Assembly: GCA_965649825.1 (NCBI GenBank)
Contig: OZ287717.1
Location: 158,556 to 222,555, forward strand
Direction: 5' to 3'
Source: Penicillus capitatus
Lineage: Eukaryota > Chlorophyta
Length of the DNA stretch: 64,000 nucleotides
The position numbers and the translations under genes were made by a program. A model generated the notes under the pieces. That model worked only from the letters and a program-made list of their open reading frames with translations, was not told where the DNA came from and searched no databases. Shown in pieces: positions 32,501 through 44,120 of the stretch; the first letter of the stretch is position 1; each line of letters starts with the position of its first letter.

Positions 32501-33744
32501 GTGATGGTGTCTGTGTAGGTACTTTAATCAGATGGAGGATATGAAGGGTAAAATTCGTGTCTTCTGTCGCGTTCGGCCGATGCTGCCGTTTGAGAAGAAT
32601 AAGGGACAGAGCATTGCGATCTCTGTTCCGGACGAGCTCACCATCGGGCACCCCTGGAAAGACGAGAAGAAAAACAGAGAGTACGTTTTTGACACCGTGT
32701 TCACACCGGATATCTCACAAGAGAAGGTCCGTCACACATTTCTCACACTTTTCCGCCGCCACGGCTGGTGCTGCTCTAGGTGTTTGCCGATACAAAGCAC
32801 TTGATTCAGTCAGCCATCGATGGGTTCAATGTATGTATCTTCGCGTATGGACAGACGGGATCGGGCAAGACGTTCACCATCTACGGTTCCGAGAGTAATC
32901 CTGGACTGACGCCACGTGGCATCTACGAAATCTTTGACCTGATCGAGCGAGATGCCAACAAGTATACCGCGACGGTTAAGTGTTACATGCTCGAGCTGTA
33001 CACCGATTATCTGGTCGATCTTCTCGCGCCGGACAAAAAGAAGCCTGTAAGAATGGCGGCGCGTACTTAAGGCAAAAAGTGTGACCTTTGTGTGACTAGG
33101 CAAAACTGGAGATCAAGAAAGATGCGAAAGGAATGGTGATCGTGAACGGCGCGACGCTCGTCGAGGTGCACAGCGGACAGCATCTGATGGACACAATTGA
33201 ATACGGGCAGAAGCGCCGCCACGTTTCGTCGACGCATATGAATCGCGAATCCTCGCGTTCGCACTTGATCATGAGCTTCATCATCGAGACGACGAATCTG
33301 CAGACGCAGGCCGTGTCCCGCGGAAAACTGAGTTTCGTAGATCTGGCCGGTTCCGAACGAGTGAAGAAATCCGGCGCTCTGGGAGAACAGATGAAAGAAG
33401 CCCAAGCCATCAACAAATCGCTGTCCGCTTTGGGCGATGTGATTTCTTCCTTGGCTACGGGAACAGGCCACATCCCCTACCGAAACCACAAACTCACGAT
33501 GCTTATGAGCGATTCGTTGGGAGGCAATGCCAAGACGCTGATGTTCGTGAACGTCTCGCCGACGGATAGCAACGTCGACGAGACGCAAAACTCACTCGTC
33601 TATGCCACACGTGTGCGTGCCATCAAGAACGATCCGTCCAAGATGTTGGCTGGCAAGGAGCAAGCGCGACTGAAGAAACTGAATGATCAATGGAAAGGCG
33701 GCAAAGCGAATTACGCCGATGGAGCGCTCGCAGAGTACGAATGA
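29576..33744 (+). CDS. KCBP-like kinesin-14 with MyTH4-FERM tail and C-terminal motor (copy 3)
   Basis: Eleven exons splice exactly to 1190 codons. Introns are 29588-29683, 29759-29825, 29955-30007, 30299-30351, 31030-31092, 31825-31877, 32015-32069, 32469-32518 (GC-AG), 32727-32779 and 33047-33099. Domain order equals copy 2: MyTH4, FERM ([15 protein letters not shown] is identical), coiled coil, then the motor from about residue 827 with [16 protein letters not shown] and DLAGSE. The C-terminus contains ARLKKLNDQWKGGK, which lines up with the calmodulin-binding helix of plant KCBP, suggesting Ca2+/calmodulin control (inference). Protein divergence from copy 2 is substantial, and several introns are unique to one copy. 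Expected role: minus-end-directed microtubule motor that also binds membranes or actin through MyTH4-FERM. Confidence 0.95.
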
Positions 33745-34301
33745 AAATTTGCGGCGGCGGCGGCGGCGGCCGTTTTCTGCCGAATCTATGCCCTTCATGA
33801 CTGTGTATTGTCTGCCAATAATAAGTGCTCGTGTTTTCGTCTATAACGGTTAAAAGTTCACTTTTTTGCGGCGCTGACATTGTGGGAAATGCAGATTTGG
33901 AGAGGAGGTCATCTCGCCGCCAATCCCCACAGCGTCCCCATAAAACAATGAAAATCTCTATGACCACAACCACCGCTATCTGATGATCCATTGTTTGTGC
34001 TATTATTCTTCATTCCATAGAGATGGTGGATAGAACACACGATATTGCATTTCTGTCCGTCTACTATCGATTGCCCTCCCCTCTGTTGCGATTCTTGTCG
34101 CCACGCCTGTGGATGGTGGACATACCGATCAACAACCTTATGATGATGTGTCGCTCAATATCCACGCCATGAGATCGTCACAGTCATGAATGTGGTGTCT
34201 GTCAAACTCGTTGTGTCCCTGAAACGACGTCCCGGATCACATCGCGGAGATAACGCTAGTACTTTACAATCAAATGTCACATCGTCCAAAGTGTGAGATG
34301 C
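33745..34301. other. Intergenic stretch between convergent genes
   Basis: Contains a GCGGCGGCGG run just after the kinesin stop and the 3' flank of the Atg8 gene, which includes one TGTCACATC at about 34275. No gene seen. Confidence 0.45.
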
Positions 34302-34814
34302 TTAAGCAGAGCCGAGCGCTTTTTCGGCATGGTAGACCACATAGAGAAAGCCATCCTCATCTTTCTGCTTCTCGTACACCGACATCATCAAATCACCTGT
34401 CACATCACAGCTCACACTTTGTGCCTTGGTCAAGAGTGAGACCCGTGGCGGGCAGGATGCCGTTGATGAAGATGAAGAGCGTTTTTTCGTGCTCCAGTTT
34501 GATTCTCTTGCGGATAACGTAGACAAACTGACCGACGGTCAAGTCACCCGGCACCAGATACTTCTTCTTGTCAATCCCTGGCAACGAACACTTGCCATAC
34601 CTCTCCACAATCACCTAAAGGCGCCCCGCGCGTCAAACGGCGGCGCAAAACGGCGGCGCGGACCGGTATGCGCAAGGGATGCTTCTCCTTTATCTTTTCT
34701 GCCTCTGCCCGTCGCGTATCTATTGGACACAGCGCATCGAGGACGTGACGCGAGCGGCGGATGGTCGCTACCGAACGCGTGTTCCTGTTTGAATGCACTG
34801 ACTGGTTCTTTCAT
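34302..34814 (-). CDS. ATG8: Autophagy ubiquitin-like protein Atg8
   Basis: Four exons splice to 121 codons; introns are 34720-34771, 34615-34663 and 34397-34442. The protein has every Atg8 block: [74 protein letters not shown] and [15 protein letters not shown]. It ends in ALGSA, so two residues follow the conserved glycine and must be removed by the Atg4 protease before conjugation to phosphatidylethanolamine. It functions in autophagosome membrane expansion and cargo receptor binding. The start gives the usual short helical N-terminus. The third intron is hairpin-like (CTCACTCTT...AAGTGTGAG) and ends in GATGTGACAG. This is the clearest gene in the window. Confidence 0.97.
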
Positions 34815-35004
34815 CGTTTGTCGCCTTCGCGTAATCCGTACGATAAAGGGGCACCGTCTGCAGCTCTACCCTCCTGTCACATCATCTGCCCTGTCAGTGA
34901 CGCGACGTCGTGTGGCACCTCGGGCGGTGTGTTTAGCATCGGATCTTTCAGAAGAGGACGGTTGGAAAACGATGTGAGGCATCAGCAAAGGTAACCGGCC
35001 ACAG

Positions 35005-35248
35005 TCATCCCTTGTCATCGCCCTTTCGCTGAAAATCATCCATAACGCAGAAAAACGTCTTCCCTGTCACCGACGCAAAACCGACGCCCGTCACCAAAAG
35101 CGACGCGCGCAGCATACGGTCCTGTCTCGAAGGCAGGTGTCGATGTGACGTGCGTTGCGCGACGTTTCTACTTAGGCGACGTGAGACGAAGGGCCTGACG
35201 GTTGCGTGACCTCTCCACGACGTCACTGTACTTAAGACGTGTCGACAT
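35005..35248 (-). CDS. Small single-helix membrane protein, unrecognised
   Basis: ATG at 35248, a 43 bp candidate intron (GTCACGC...AAGTAG) after MSTRLKYSDVVER, then a frame to the stop at 35005 give about 66 residues. A hydrophobic segment (LRASLLVTGVGFASVTG) follows a basic N-terminal half. Size and layout resemble small respiratory-chain or MICOS subunits, but no diagnostic motif is present. The start codon lies only two bases from the ATG of the plus-strand gene K1 at 35251, so one of the two starts may be wrong or their 5' ends overlap. Confidence 0.4.
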
Positions 35249-35250
35249 CC

Positions 35251-37429
35251 ATGTCACGACCCGACGACCCCTTCTCGCTGAATCTCGCCGCACGTGAGGC
35301 TCTCGGTCGTTTTCTGAGTCCTTCGGTTTATTGGATGCCTGGACAGGCCAGTTGGGCGGCTCTTCATCTCACACTTTTAACTGTGAGACATTTTTGCGCA
35401 TCTCTATGTCACGCGCCCGATCTGTTGCGCAGATGGCCACACCGATGCGGCATCGACATCCTTCTACACGGCAGCCTCGTCGATCAACGGTAGGCGCGCT
35501 CATGTATGACCTGTCACATCATCGAGATGCACCGCAGGAGATAGAGAAGACGTCCGCAGACGTTCCACACGTTGGGGTAGCGCTAGATCATGCCCTTTAT
35601 TTTATCCTGAAAAATATCTCGCAGGGAGTGGACGGCAGAACCACCTGCAAAACATCTTTACGTTAAAAGAAGGAGATCTATTTGCTCAGAGGTACGGGTT
35701 TGACGCTTACGGTTAAAGACGTCATTGGATGCTTCGTTAGGTATCGCATACAGGGACGCACACCGAAGAAGCCACTGCAGTTCTACGCGACTGCCCTGCG
35801 CAACGGCGCCAGCGTTGGTCTCAAATTCTACCCCTGGCCATACGACGGCCTCTCAAACTGCATCGCCAAATACGAACGCGCCAAGCACAATGATCTCGTC
35901 TGCAGGTCGCCCATCCGCCCGCGACGCAAAGATCACACGGTATCGATGCTCAGGATGATCGAGTATGTGCCAGAAGACGAGCGATTTCCACCTTGCGTCG
36001 TCTGCGAGGACGGCGATTTTGCGTTGAGTGTCCTGATCGGGTCGTCAAGTCTGCCACCCGTCTTCCGAAAGATCCTTGTGCAAAACGTACGGCAGATAAC
36101 GCAGAGATCTTCCAAAGGGCGTCCATCGAATGCGTATGGCGTTTAGGTTTTCAAGGCGCTCCACAAGCTTCACGCGCTGAAGATCGTCCACGGCAGTCTC
36201 CGACCGGAGAAACTGATGTGCTTCCTGCCGGACTTCACTCTCAAGATCGCCGATTTCGACACCGCGCGCTTCAGTGGCGAAGAGGCCGTGCCAGAATCTC
36301 CATCAACGCTCGAGGGCCTACTGCCCTACGCATCGCCGGAGATCGTGCAATCGGCAGAGTTCAGGCAGAAGCTCAGATACCACGCCTCGTGCGATATCTG
36401 GACAGCTGGCATCCTCGCCTGCGAGCTCCTCACAGGTCGGCCGGTCGGTGGCGGCGCAGAACGTGATCGCGTTTCTGTAGGAAGCGGCTTCTACGGTGCA
36501 TCGCCGAGTATGGAGTACATGACCGATGTCGCCGCCGACAGAGAGCCCCTTCCCGAGATCGTCTGCAACGACAGACACATTCGGGCTTTTCTCCAGACGT
36601 TGCTTCAAATGGATCCCTCTCAGCGACCCGCCGCCACCCTCGCTCTCGAAGACGACGTCTTTCACACATTGGACGTCACATCACCCGACCCCGTCGAAAT
36701 GCAAGAGGCAGGCACACCACGGATATCCACTTAGCTGATAACGCTGTGCAGGTCATCCAGCGACTCTCCGGAATCGAGAGGGCTTTTCATATGCAGCTCG
36801 GCGGAACGGTGGCCTCCCATCTGAGCCCCAGCGTCTCGTTGGAATGGTTTGATCCGTCGACCAAAGCGGATGAGCCGTTTGAGCAACGACAGGCGAGCGA
36901 AGCGCTGTCAGGCAGCTTCGTAGAGTCCGACGAAAAACGCGTGTTCCATTTCTTGCGGATCGGCGAGAGCTGCCGTCTGAGGATTGTCGTACAGTACGAT
37001 CCCAATGTCCGCATTCGCGTGCACGAAGTCACCTCCGTTCGTCTCCAGACGCCAGACGGAGAGCCTGTCGAACTGGAGAGGCGTGTGCTGTCGAATGACG
37101 CCTCGACGTGCGTGACGGTGGCGCTTGTGGATCCATCCAGCATTCCTTCGCAGAGACTCCGCGACGTCTGTCCCCTCACCGGCACGTGCGACGCGCGTTA
37201 CGTCCGTCTGGATCTCCGTATCGAATTCGTCGCCTGTGGCGATTCGGATCAGACGCTCGAAGCCAATCGCGTGCTCTACTGTAAAATGGTCCCGCCGAAG
37301 AGTCGACTGCGTTACCGCCGATTTGTCAGGGCATGTCGGGAAAGGTGGAAGCGCATGCCAGAGTGGATAAAGAAGACGACGCAAGGTATTGGATGCCGCA
37401 TGAAGACCAGCGTGCTGGTGGTCTGGTGA
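35251..37429 (+). CDS. Kinase-like protein K1 with shared C-terminal domain (predicted pseudokinase)
   Basis: Several exons separated by short introns. Clear ones include about 35693-35741, 35908-35952, 36088-36149, 36436-36480 and about 36669-36751. The kinase fold is recognised by GLKFYPWPYD (VAIK-like Lys kept), VHGSLRPEKL (HRD-like), IADFDTARF (DFG-like), YASPEIVQS (APE-like) and SCDIWTAGILACELLTG. The glycine loop is not recognisable, the catalytic Asp is Ser, and the loop Asn is Lys, so catalysis by the normal route is unlikely. From about 36752 a second domain of about 200 residues follows (LRIGESCRLRI, VALVDPSS, YVRLDLRIEF, LYCKMVPPKS). The same domain ends K2-K5. The exact N-terminal exons are tentative. 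Function unknown. Confidence 0.75.
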
Positions 37430-38143
37430 TGCACCGAAGGCATGGCACACTTCTCTCCACATCTCGCTCATATATAAGCCTCCACCGCTGCAATTTTTCC
37501 TGTGGGTCAGTAGGTGCGTTCGGCTCCTCAGCAATGGCGATTCTCACGGAGGCTGCTGGTCATGGGAGAAGGGTGTTTTGGTCTGAGCACCCGTCGACTG
37601 GGGACCTGCTTTGGAAGTGACAGGATCGCTGTGTCCGAAAACATTACCGAAACGCTTTGTAATTCAATGTTTCCTGAAGAGGGATCGCATGGGAGGTGCT
37701 TTGCTGTGCAGTCGCCGGCGCCTGTCACATCAAATATCCGCCATGATTTCAGAACGGTCAGCGACGATGACGACCGCGCAGGCCTCGACGCCGCGGTTCA
37801 TCCCACAGCTCGCAAGGTCGATACGGACGAATAGAGATGCGCCACTCGTTTGAGCCAACGGTTATCATTCTTAATTCTTCAAGGCACACACAGCGTCGCT
37901 GTTCAAACGGAATCTTTTTGCGTTTCCTCAAACTGTATGCTTCACAAGAACGCCGCCACCAAGCCACAACGGGCTTAAAAGGCCGTAAACCGACAGAAAC
38001 TGCACAAAATACTTGGCACCAAAGGCACGTATCACAGCGGACCCCACGCCGGTGAGTGGCATGTATGTTATCCACACCGTGCATGCTGTGAGCTATTGCC
38101 TTTCCAGACGCTGAGCTCTTGCCTCGGGCAGAGCGCACGAAGA
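37430..38143. other. Spacer between K1 and K2
   Basis: Contains one CTGTCACATC (37722-37731). Frames here are short; a stretch near 37530-37620 might be an upstream exon of K2 but cannot be linked. Confidence 0.4.
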
Positions 38144-40648
38144 TGTCAGTCTCCCTCTACCCAAGTAAGCAGCGCGCCTTCGACGAACTCACGACGGCGC
38201 TCAGTGTCACTCCACGCGCTTTCTGCGTTTGGCTTTTTCTGTCCTGCACGTCATGTCTTTGCTAGGAGCGTCCGTGCATTCGAGCTGTGTCTCTACGGCC
38301 TCTCGATCGAATAGAGCACGAAGCAGAGTGGAAACCGTCGATGCCGTACTCCCCCTTTCCCGAGGGACCTCGCGCACAAGCGAATCTTCCTGGGATGTCA
38401 CGCACACGGGCGGTCTACGCTTCCCGCCGCCGTCCACAACCGACGTAAGGCAACGCCGCTCGACTGCAGACGACAGCGCTATGGATACGCTTAGGGCCGC
38501 AGCCCTAGTTCGAGGCGCTCCTTCACTCCCAGTTCCAGTTCAAGACAGTCCTTCACACCCAGTTCCAGTTCAAGACAGTCCTTCACACCCAGTTCGAGAC
38601 AGTCCTTAGGGACGTCCTCGCACAGCCATTCCTCACCCTACTTCTCCGCCCTCTCTGCCATCGGTGCGTCTGCACTGGCGATGCCGCCTCGCTCAACTGA
38701 ATATGGGCTGCTCTCCAGCGGAAGGACCGGAAAGCGACGATGACGATCTCTTCTATGGCGAACAGGGAAGCAGCTTCGACTCCTTCTATGGTGTGGAAGA
38801 CATTCGGTCGGTCGATGACACCCTTCCGAATCTGGCAGACCTAAAAGAAACGGAGCTCTTTGCCAACAGGTAACGCCGGCGCCGCGGATTGGACATGAGG
38901 ATGGAAGTGTGATGCACCAGATATCGTATTGAACCGCAGGCGCCGTCCAGAATCTGGAGTCGTTTCGCCATCGACTCCTACACCAGACGCAAGGTCGTGC
39001 TCAGATTCTACCCGAACACGCCGAAGCTCTGCAAGACGGTCACTGTCATGCACTCGCACCTGGATGCACAGAACTGCGTCTGCCGGTGCGTGCATCCGCC
39101 AGGCACTTCTGATTAGAGTGCCCCCAGCAATCGACCGAGACCATCACGCCTCTGTGGTGCAGATTGCTGGAGACGATCGAAGACGTACCCGGTTTTCCGC
39201 CGTGTCATGTCGTGGAGCGTGGAGACATCACTTTGGATGAAGTGATGGCGCGCAACCGACTGTCCGCAAAGGAGAAGAGAACCGTTCTGCATCAGGTCCC
39301 TCGCCTCCGCTCATCGCATCCTCAGTACCGCCACCTTCTCTGCAGATTCTCAGAGTCCTCAAGACGCTGCACGAGATGGGTGTTGTGCACGGAGACGTGC
39401 GGCCGGAGAAGATCCAGTGGTGTTCGTCCGAGCTCAGATGGAAGCTGTCGGATATCGAGACCTGCCAGTGGATCGGCATGCGCAATCTCGCAGCCAGCAG
39501 TTCGGAATTCGCGGCGCCGGAGGTCGTCCAGTCAAGCGTCCGCGGAACCCGGCTGCTCCCGCATCCCTCGGCAGACATGTGGTCCATCGGGATCATCGCC
39601 CACGAACTGCTGACCGGTAGGGTCAGCGCCCGGAACTGAACGCGGATGACGGGCACTCATCTGCTGTGCGCAGGGGAGCCGTTCTATGGACCGAAGCTGA
39701 CGGCGGACTGTGTGATGAAGATCTTGACGTTGAAGGCGCCGCTCCCCCAAGTCCAGGCCGACAGTCACGTCGAAACGGAGTTCCTTCGCAAACTGCTCTC
39801 GACCAACCCCAATACACGGCTCGAAGCGCAGGAGGCATTCGGGAGTTCAGTCTTCCGACCGGAGGCGGTGTTGCCCCGAGGCAGGACCGCACTGAGAAAG
39901 GTAAGCCTCCACGATCGCGACGAGGACCACGGTCACACTTAGCTCGTGTGATGACTGTCAGCTCAATCGGAAGATACTGACCATGGAGATTGCGCACCAG
40001 GAGAATCTCCTGCGGGATATGGCGGCGCGTCTGCGCGTGTCTATACACATCGAGCAGTTTTGCAGGAAGGGCGATCAGAGGGATAATCATTTTGAGCTGA
40101 TGGAAGGAACAGATGTGGAGTCGACCACCGACGATGGACTGCCGAACCAGAGCATCCATCTTCTGCGACTCGCCGAGAGCTACCGGCTGCGGATCAACAT
40201 CGAAGACGAGCCGGACATGCCGCTGGCGGTCGAAGACATCGAGAGCGTGACCGTTCAGATGCCAGACGCGCCGCCTATCAACCTGGAGACCGTCGTCACG
40301 GCGCACAACGTCCATCGGCAGGAGGTCGTGGCGCTCATCGATCCGTGCAAATCCGAATCGCCGTCGCTGCAGCGCATCTCTCCGTCCTTCGGCGGCGTTC
40401 AGAGACAGTACGCGAAGATGGAAGTGAAGATCCATCTGCGTCACCGGGACAATGCCTCGTGGGGATTCGATCTCAAACGCAGTGTCTACTGCAAGATGGT
40501 GCACCAGCACAGTCATCTGCTGTACCACAAGATCATACAGAAGGCGAAGGAACAGTGGGAGGGCGCCCCTCAGTGGATCAAAAGGGGCGTGCAGTTATGC
40601 CATTTCTGGACGCACTGCGACCATCCGTCCGGCGACGAGGCGGCGTGA
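38144..40648 (+). CDS. Kinase-like protein K2 with shared C-terminal domain
   Basis: The 5' exons (38144-38660) are tentative. From 38664 the gene is clear: an acidic linker (ESDDDDLFYG), then the kinase-like part with VVLRFYPN (Lys replaced by Arg), VVHGDVRPEKIQW (catalytic Asp kept, Asn replaced by Lys), LSDIETCQW (DFG replaced by DIE), FAAPEVVQS and SADMWSIGIIAHELLTG. Introns at about 38872-38921, 39088-39162 and 39296-39354 keep the frame. The C-terminal shared domain runs from about 39983 to 40620 (HLLRLAESYRLRI, VALIDPCK, SVYCKMVHQHS). A 30 bp tandem repeat lies upstream at 38530-38607. Three changed catalytic positions suggest a pseudokinase or weak kinase. Confidence 0.75.
38530..38607 (+). 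repeat. 30 bp tandem repeat encoding a PVPVQDSPSH decapeptide
   Basis: About 2.6 copies of a 30 bp unit beginning CCAGTTCCAGTTCAAGACAG. In one frame it encodes a Pro/Ser/Asp decapeptide. It lies in the uncertain 5' part of K2, so it is either a disordered linker or intronic. Confidence 0.7.
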
Positions 40649-41872
40649 GTCGGTCGTCCACTCTCGGCGCTCGTTCGAAGCAGCCGGCAGCTGTAGCTAT
40701 CGTGAATGGGGGTTTTTCTACTGATACCCGCACAAGCGATCCCTCTGAATATCGGCAAAATTTTTCTCTATGTGATTCGACCGATGGGCTTTCAGCTATG
40801 ACTTCTTTCTACCAGATTCTTCCAATCGAGCGGCGCACGCATCGTGTGACCATTCAGCTCGATTCAATTGTTTTAACTCAGATCTACTTGTGAACAATGC
40901 GACGTTCGTTTTCTGATATGTCTGACTCGATTTCTCGATGATTTTTGGTCTGCTTCGCCCAAGTACAGAGCCGGGTGCCTTGTCTTGCGGGGAAGATGAC
41001 GTCTGCCGTCTTTACTCACACTAGAGCATTCTAACTCGTTGGTGGGAAAAGTACTTCAGAAGCTATCACGACACTTACCTCCTGTGACATTCAAACACTC
41101 ACGTGAGCCCCCAGCTTGCCCTAGTGGAGAGATGCATCACGCGGGGTATGGTGTCGTGACTAATAGGGTGCTGTTAAAAACTGAGAGTGATCATTTCTTC
41201 GTGTTAAGTAGAACGAACATTTTTAAGAACACGCAGCCGGCGATTAGAGAACCTCACGATCTTGCGCCTTGACTCTCGACGCGCAACAAGCGACCGCCTC
41301 GCGCACGACGTCAGAAGACCTAGACTGCGTGAAGAAGAGAAGGTCCATCCGTCAAGGACTGCCCTATCCTGGGAGAATTTTCTCAAGGAGCTGCCGTTTC
41401 AGTGACGTGGAGAGCCGCTTGGTTTTCTTGTACACATCTTGGCTATTGTCTGTAAGTTTGTGAAGAAATGCCAACGCGTGTATGTGTGCAAGGATAGGAG
41501 ATCTGCATCGACACAGAGACGAGGACTGCGTCAGCTAATGGATTTGAAATCGGGGCTCGGAGGCAGAGCACTCGAAGCGCTGGGCCAGTCCTCAGCCGTT
41601 CATCCAAACCGTCGCCATCGCGGACTGCCTCGCCGAACGCATTGCCCTTTTCACTAACCAGTACAATTATACAGTTTGAAATCCTTCGTCCTTTAAAATT
41701 CGAAGTAGACTTGTTCCTAGGAACGCAACAAGACGGGGAAGAACGAACTAAACAAGCACGCCGTTGACAATACTCCGACAGCGACATTTTTGACAAAGAA
41801 GACGCAGCTTCCGTTGACAAAACAGTCGAGTCTGTCTGACAGCCAGCGCCTACGACCAAGGACACTCAAGAG
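40649..41872. other. 1.2 kb spacer between K2 and K3
   Basis: No supported gene. A 140-codon minus-strand frame at 41443-41865 has no start context, no splice partner and no recognisable motif. Confidence 0.4.
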
Positions 41873-44120
41873 ATGACTTCGTGTTCAGAAATTCTTTCAC
41901 CTTCAACGACGAGCTTCACTGAAGACCGCGGAGACTTCAGCGAGCAAGAGCGGATATGGAGCTGCGTTGAGGCTGGATTGTCTATGGACCGTGCCTTCGC
42001 ACGCAAAAGGCGACTTCAATTTTTGCCTCAGTGCAATGCCGTTCCATTCAACGTTGGCGACAAGAGCGCTTACTCCATTGGCGATGCGCGCACCCAGACA
42101 GGTCGTGTAGCAAACGGAAAGCCGCCTCGGACACAGGACTTTCGTACAGGTTGCCTTGCGCACCGTCGCGTTCTTAGCCACGAAATGCGACCGTGCATGA
42201 GTCCATTACGAGACATTGCCCAACAAAATAATGAGGTGGATAGGGCAGGGGACGATGGGGGGTTGTTACGCCCGTTGGCGCATGGCTATGTCGTGGCGAA
42301 TAGGTGAGCAACGCCGACGTTGTGCACCTGTCTCCTATCAGTCTCTGTGTACTGCGAGGTTTGTGGTGGTGGATGAGGGCGAGGCGTCCCGTCCTGGGCG
42401 AAACTGTCGCTTTGCTCGGGATCTGGACAATGGCCAACGCGTTTTTCTTCGGTTTTTTTCGCGATACTCGGTCGAGTTCCATCACGTCGCCGAGATGCAT
42501 GAATGCCTCAGAGATAGCCAAGCGGTTTGCAGGTAACGTCGCTGTCGCTGTCGTGCACGACCCGCAGACGAGAGGTTCTGCGCTGCAGGCTTGTGGATGC
42601 TCTTCCCGGTACAGAGGAGCTGCCTCCCTGTCTCGTCTTCGAGGCGGGACAGACAACACTCGCAGCGAAACTGGCAGAGACATCATTACCTGCCGCCGAA
42701 CGACGTGACCTCGTGCATACGGTAGGTGCAGATACGGATGTCCTCGCAAACGCGCTAGAGGGCGTGGCTGTGGTTTAGATCGCGCTGGTGATCAGGGAGC
42801 TGCATGAACGACAGGTCGTCCACGGTCAGCTGGACCCAGAGCACATCGTGTGGTTTGCGGCGGATGCCTGCTGGAAGCTGGTCGACCTTCGCGCCGCGTC
42901 GTTTGCCGGCAATCCGATTCCGCTGCGCCGTATGGTCTCCCTTCGCTACGCGGCGCCGGAGATCCGCATCGCGGCGAAGCACAACAAGAGAGTCGTACGC
43001 GCCAACACGTCGGCGGACATGTACGCCTTCGGCCTGATCGCGTTCGAGATCCTGACAAGTTCTGGCCCCGACCTCGTGCGACGCTTCTTGTTAAAAGTTG
43101 AATCTGGCTGTTCTAGAGGCGTCAGTATTGGAGGCGGACGGCGTGTGGCAGCACGTCGCTCGGGAGAGGCGTCGACTGGAGGAGCGACCCGAATACGACA
43201 ACGCCGTCGGTGGGTCGGACACGTCGCGCCATTCGTCAGAGCAGCGACGCATGGAGCTCGACTTCGTTCTAGCGCTCATGGACGAGCGACCGGCGGAACG
43301 CAAGACGGCACGGCAGGCGGTCGAAGAGGCGAAGTTCGAGATTCCGACCGGAACAGAAGATCCGGCAAAGACGCTTCACGAAGTGCGTGCGCTCCGACAC
43401 GGCGACGACGGTCAGCGTCCTCGCTGACGTTCTTGTGTTTCGCAGTTTTTCAGCGGCCGCGTCACCGACGACGCCGACGTTCGTCGTCTGGGCAAGGGGC
43501 TCGTCAGCCACGTCGCTTTCAGCCGCCTGGATTTCTCGCTCTCTGCTGAGAGCCTCGCGCCTGAGTCCGAGCGTGACGCGACGTTTCGCGAGAGACATGC
43601 GCGAAAAGCGAAGACGTTCTTCGACGCGAGCCTGCCGGAGGATCCGGTGCACGTGCTCGCGGCGGGAGAAGCCTTCGGGATTCGCATTTCGCTCGGGCGC
43701 GACGCACACTTCCGCTTTCCGCTGGAAGAAATCGTATCCGTAAGAGTCGTCCCTCCCGACGGCGACGGGCATTCCGTCGAACTCCGTCAAGAGAGGGGGG
43801 AGAATTTTCTGGACTGTCTGGCGTTTGTGGATCCTTCCAGATTCGCATCGCCAAAACTAAACAAGAGAGGACCCATCTTCGGTCCTGTCGAGAACAAGTA
43901 CGTGAAACTGACGGTTCACGTGACGCTGCGCCTAGGAAACGACTTTCCATACTACATAGACGTCTATCCGAAAATTTATCTGCAGCTCAAACGTCCGAGA
44001 AGACAGCTGGGACTGCTCAAGATGCTGAGCAGAGGAAGAGAAGGTGGATATCGAAGGACACGATCGGATAGAAGACATGACGAACGGACCCGCCCCGCGG
44101 ACCGTTCTCTACGAAGATGA
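41873..44120 (+). CDS. Kinase-like protein K3 with shared C-terminal domain (degenerate pseudokinase)
   Basis: A long first exon from ATG 41873 ends at VVAN-Arg, matching the exon end FAN-Arg in K2. Introns at about 42303-42357, 42534-42588, 42721-42777, 43062-43120 and 43383-43444 keep the frame. The kinase-like part is the most changed of the family: FLRFFSR (Arg for the VAIK Lys), VVHGQLDPEHIVW (Gln for the catalytic Asp, His for Asn) and LVDLRAASF (DLR for DFG), while YAAPEIRIA and SADMYAFGLIAFEIL remain. The shared C-terminal domain follows (FGIRISLG, LAFVDPSRFASPKL, YVKLTVHVTL) and ends in an Arg-rich tail. No catalytic activity is expected. Confidence 0.75.

Noticed and set aside
39623-40528. 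301-codon minus-strand frame
   Set aside because: Antisense to the K2 C-terminal domain; low-complexity Arg/Ser composition.
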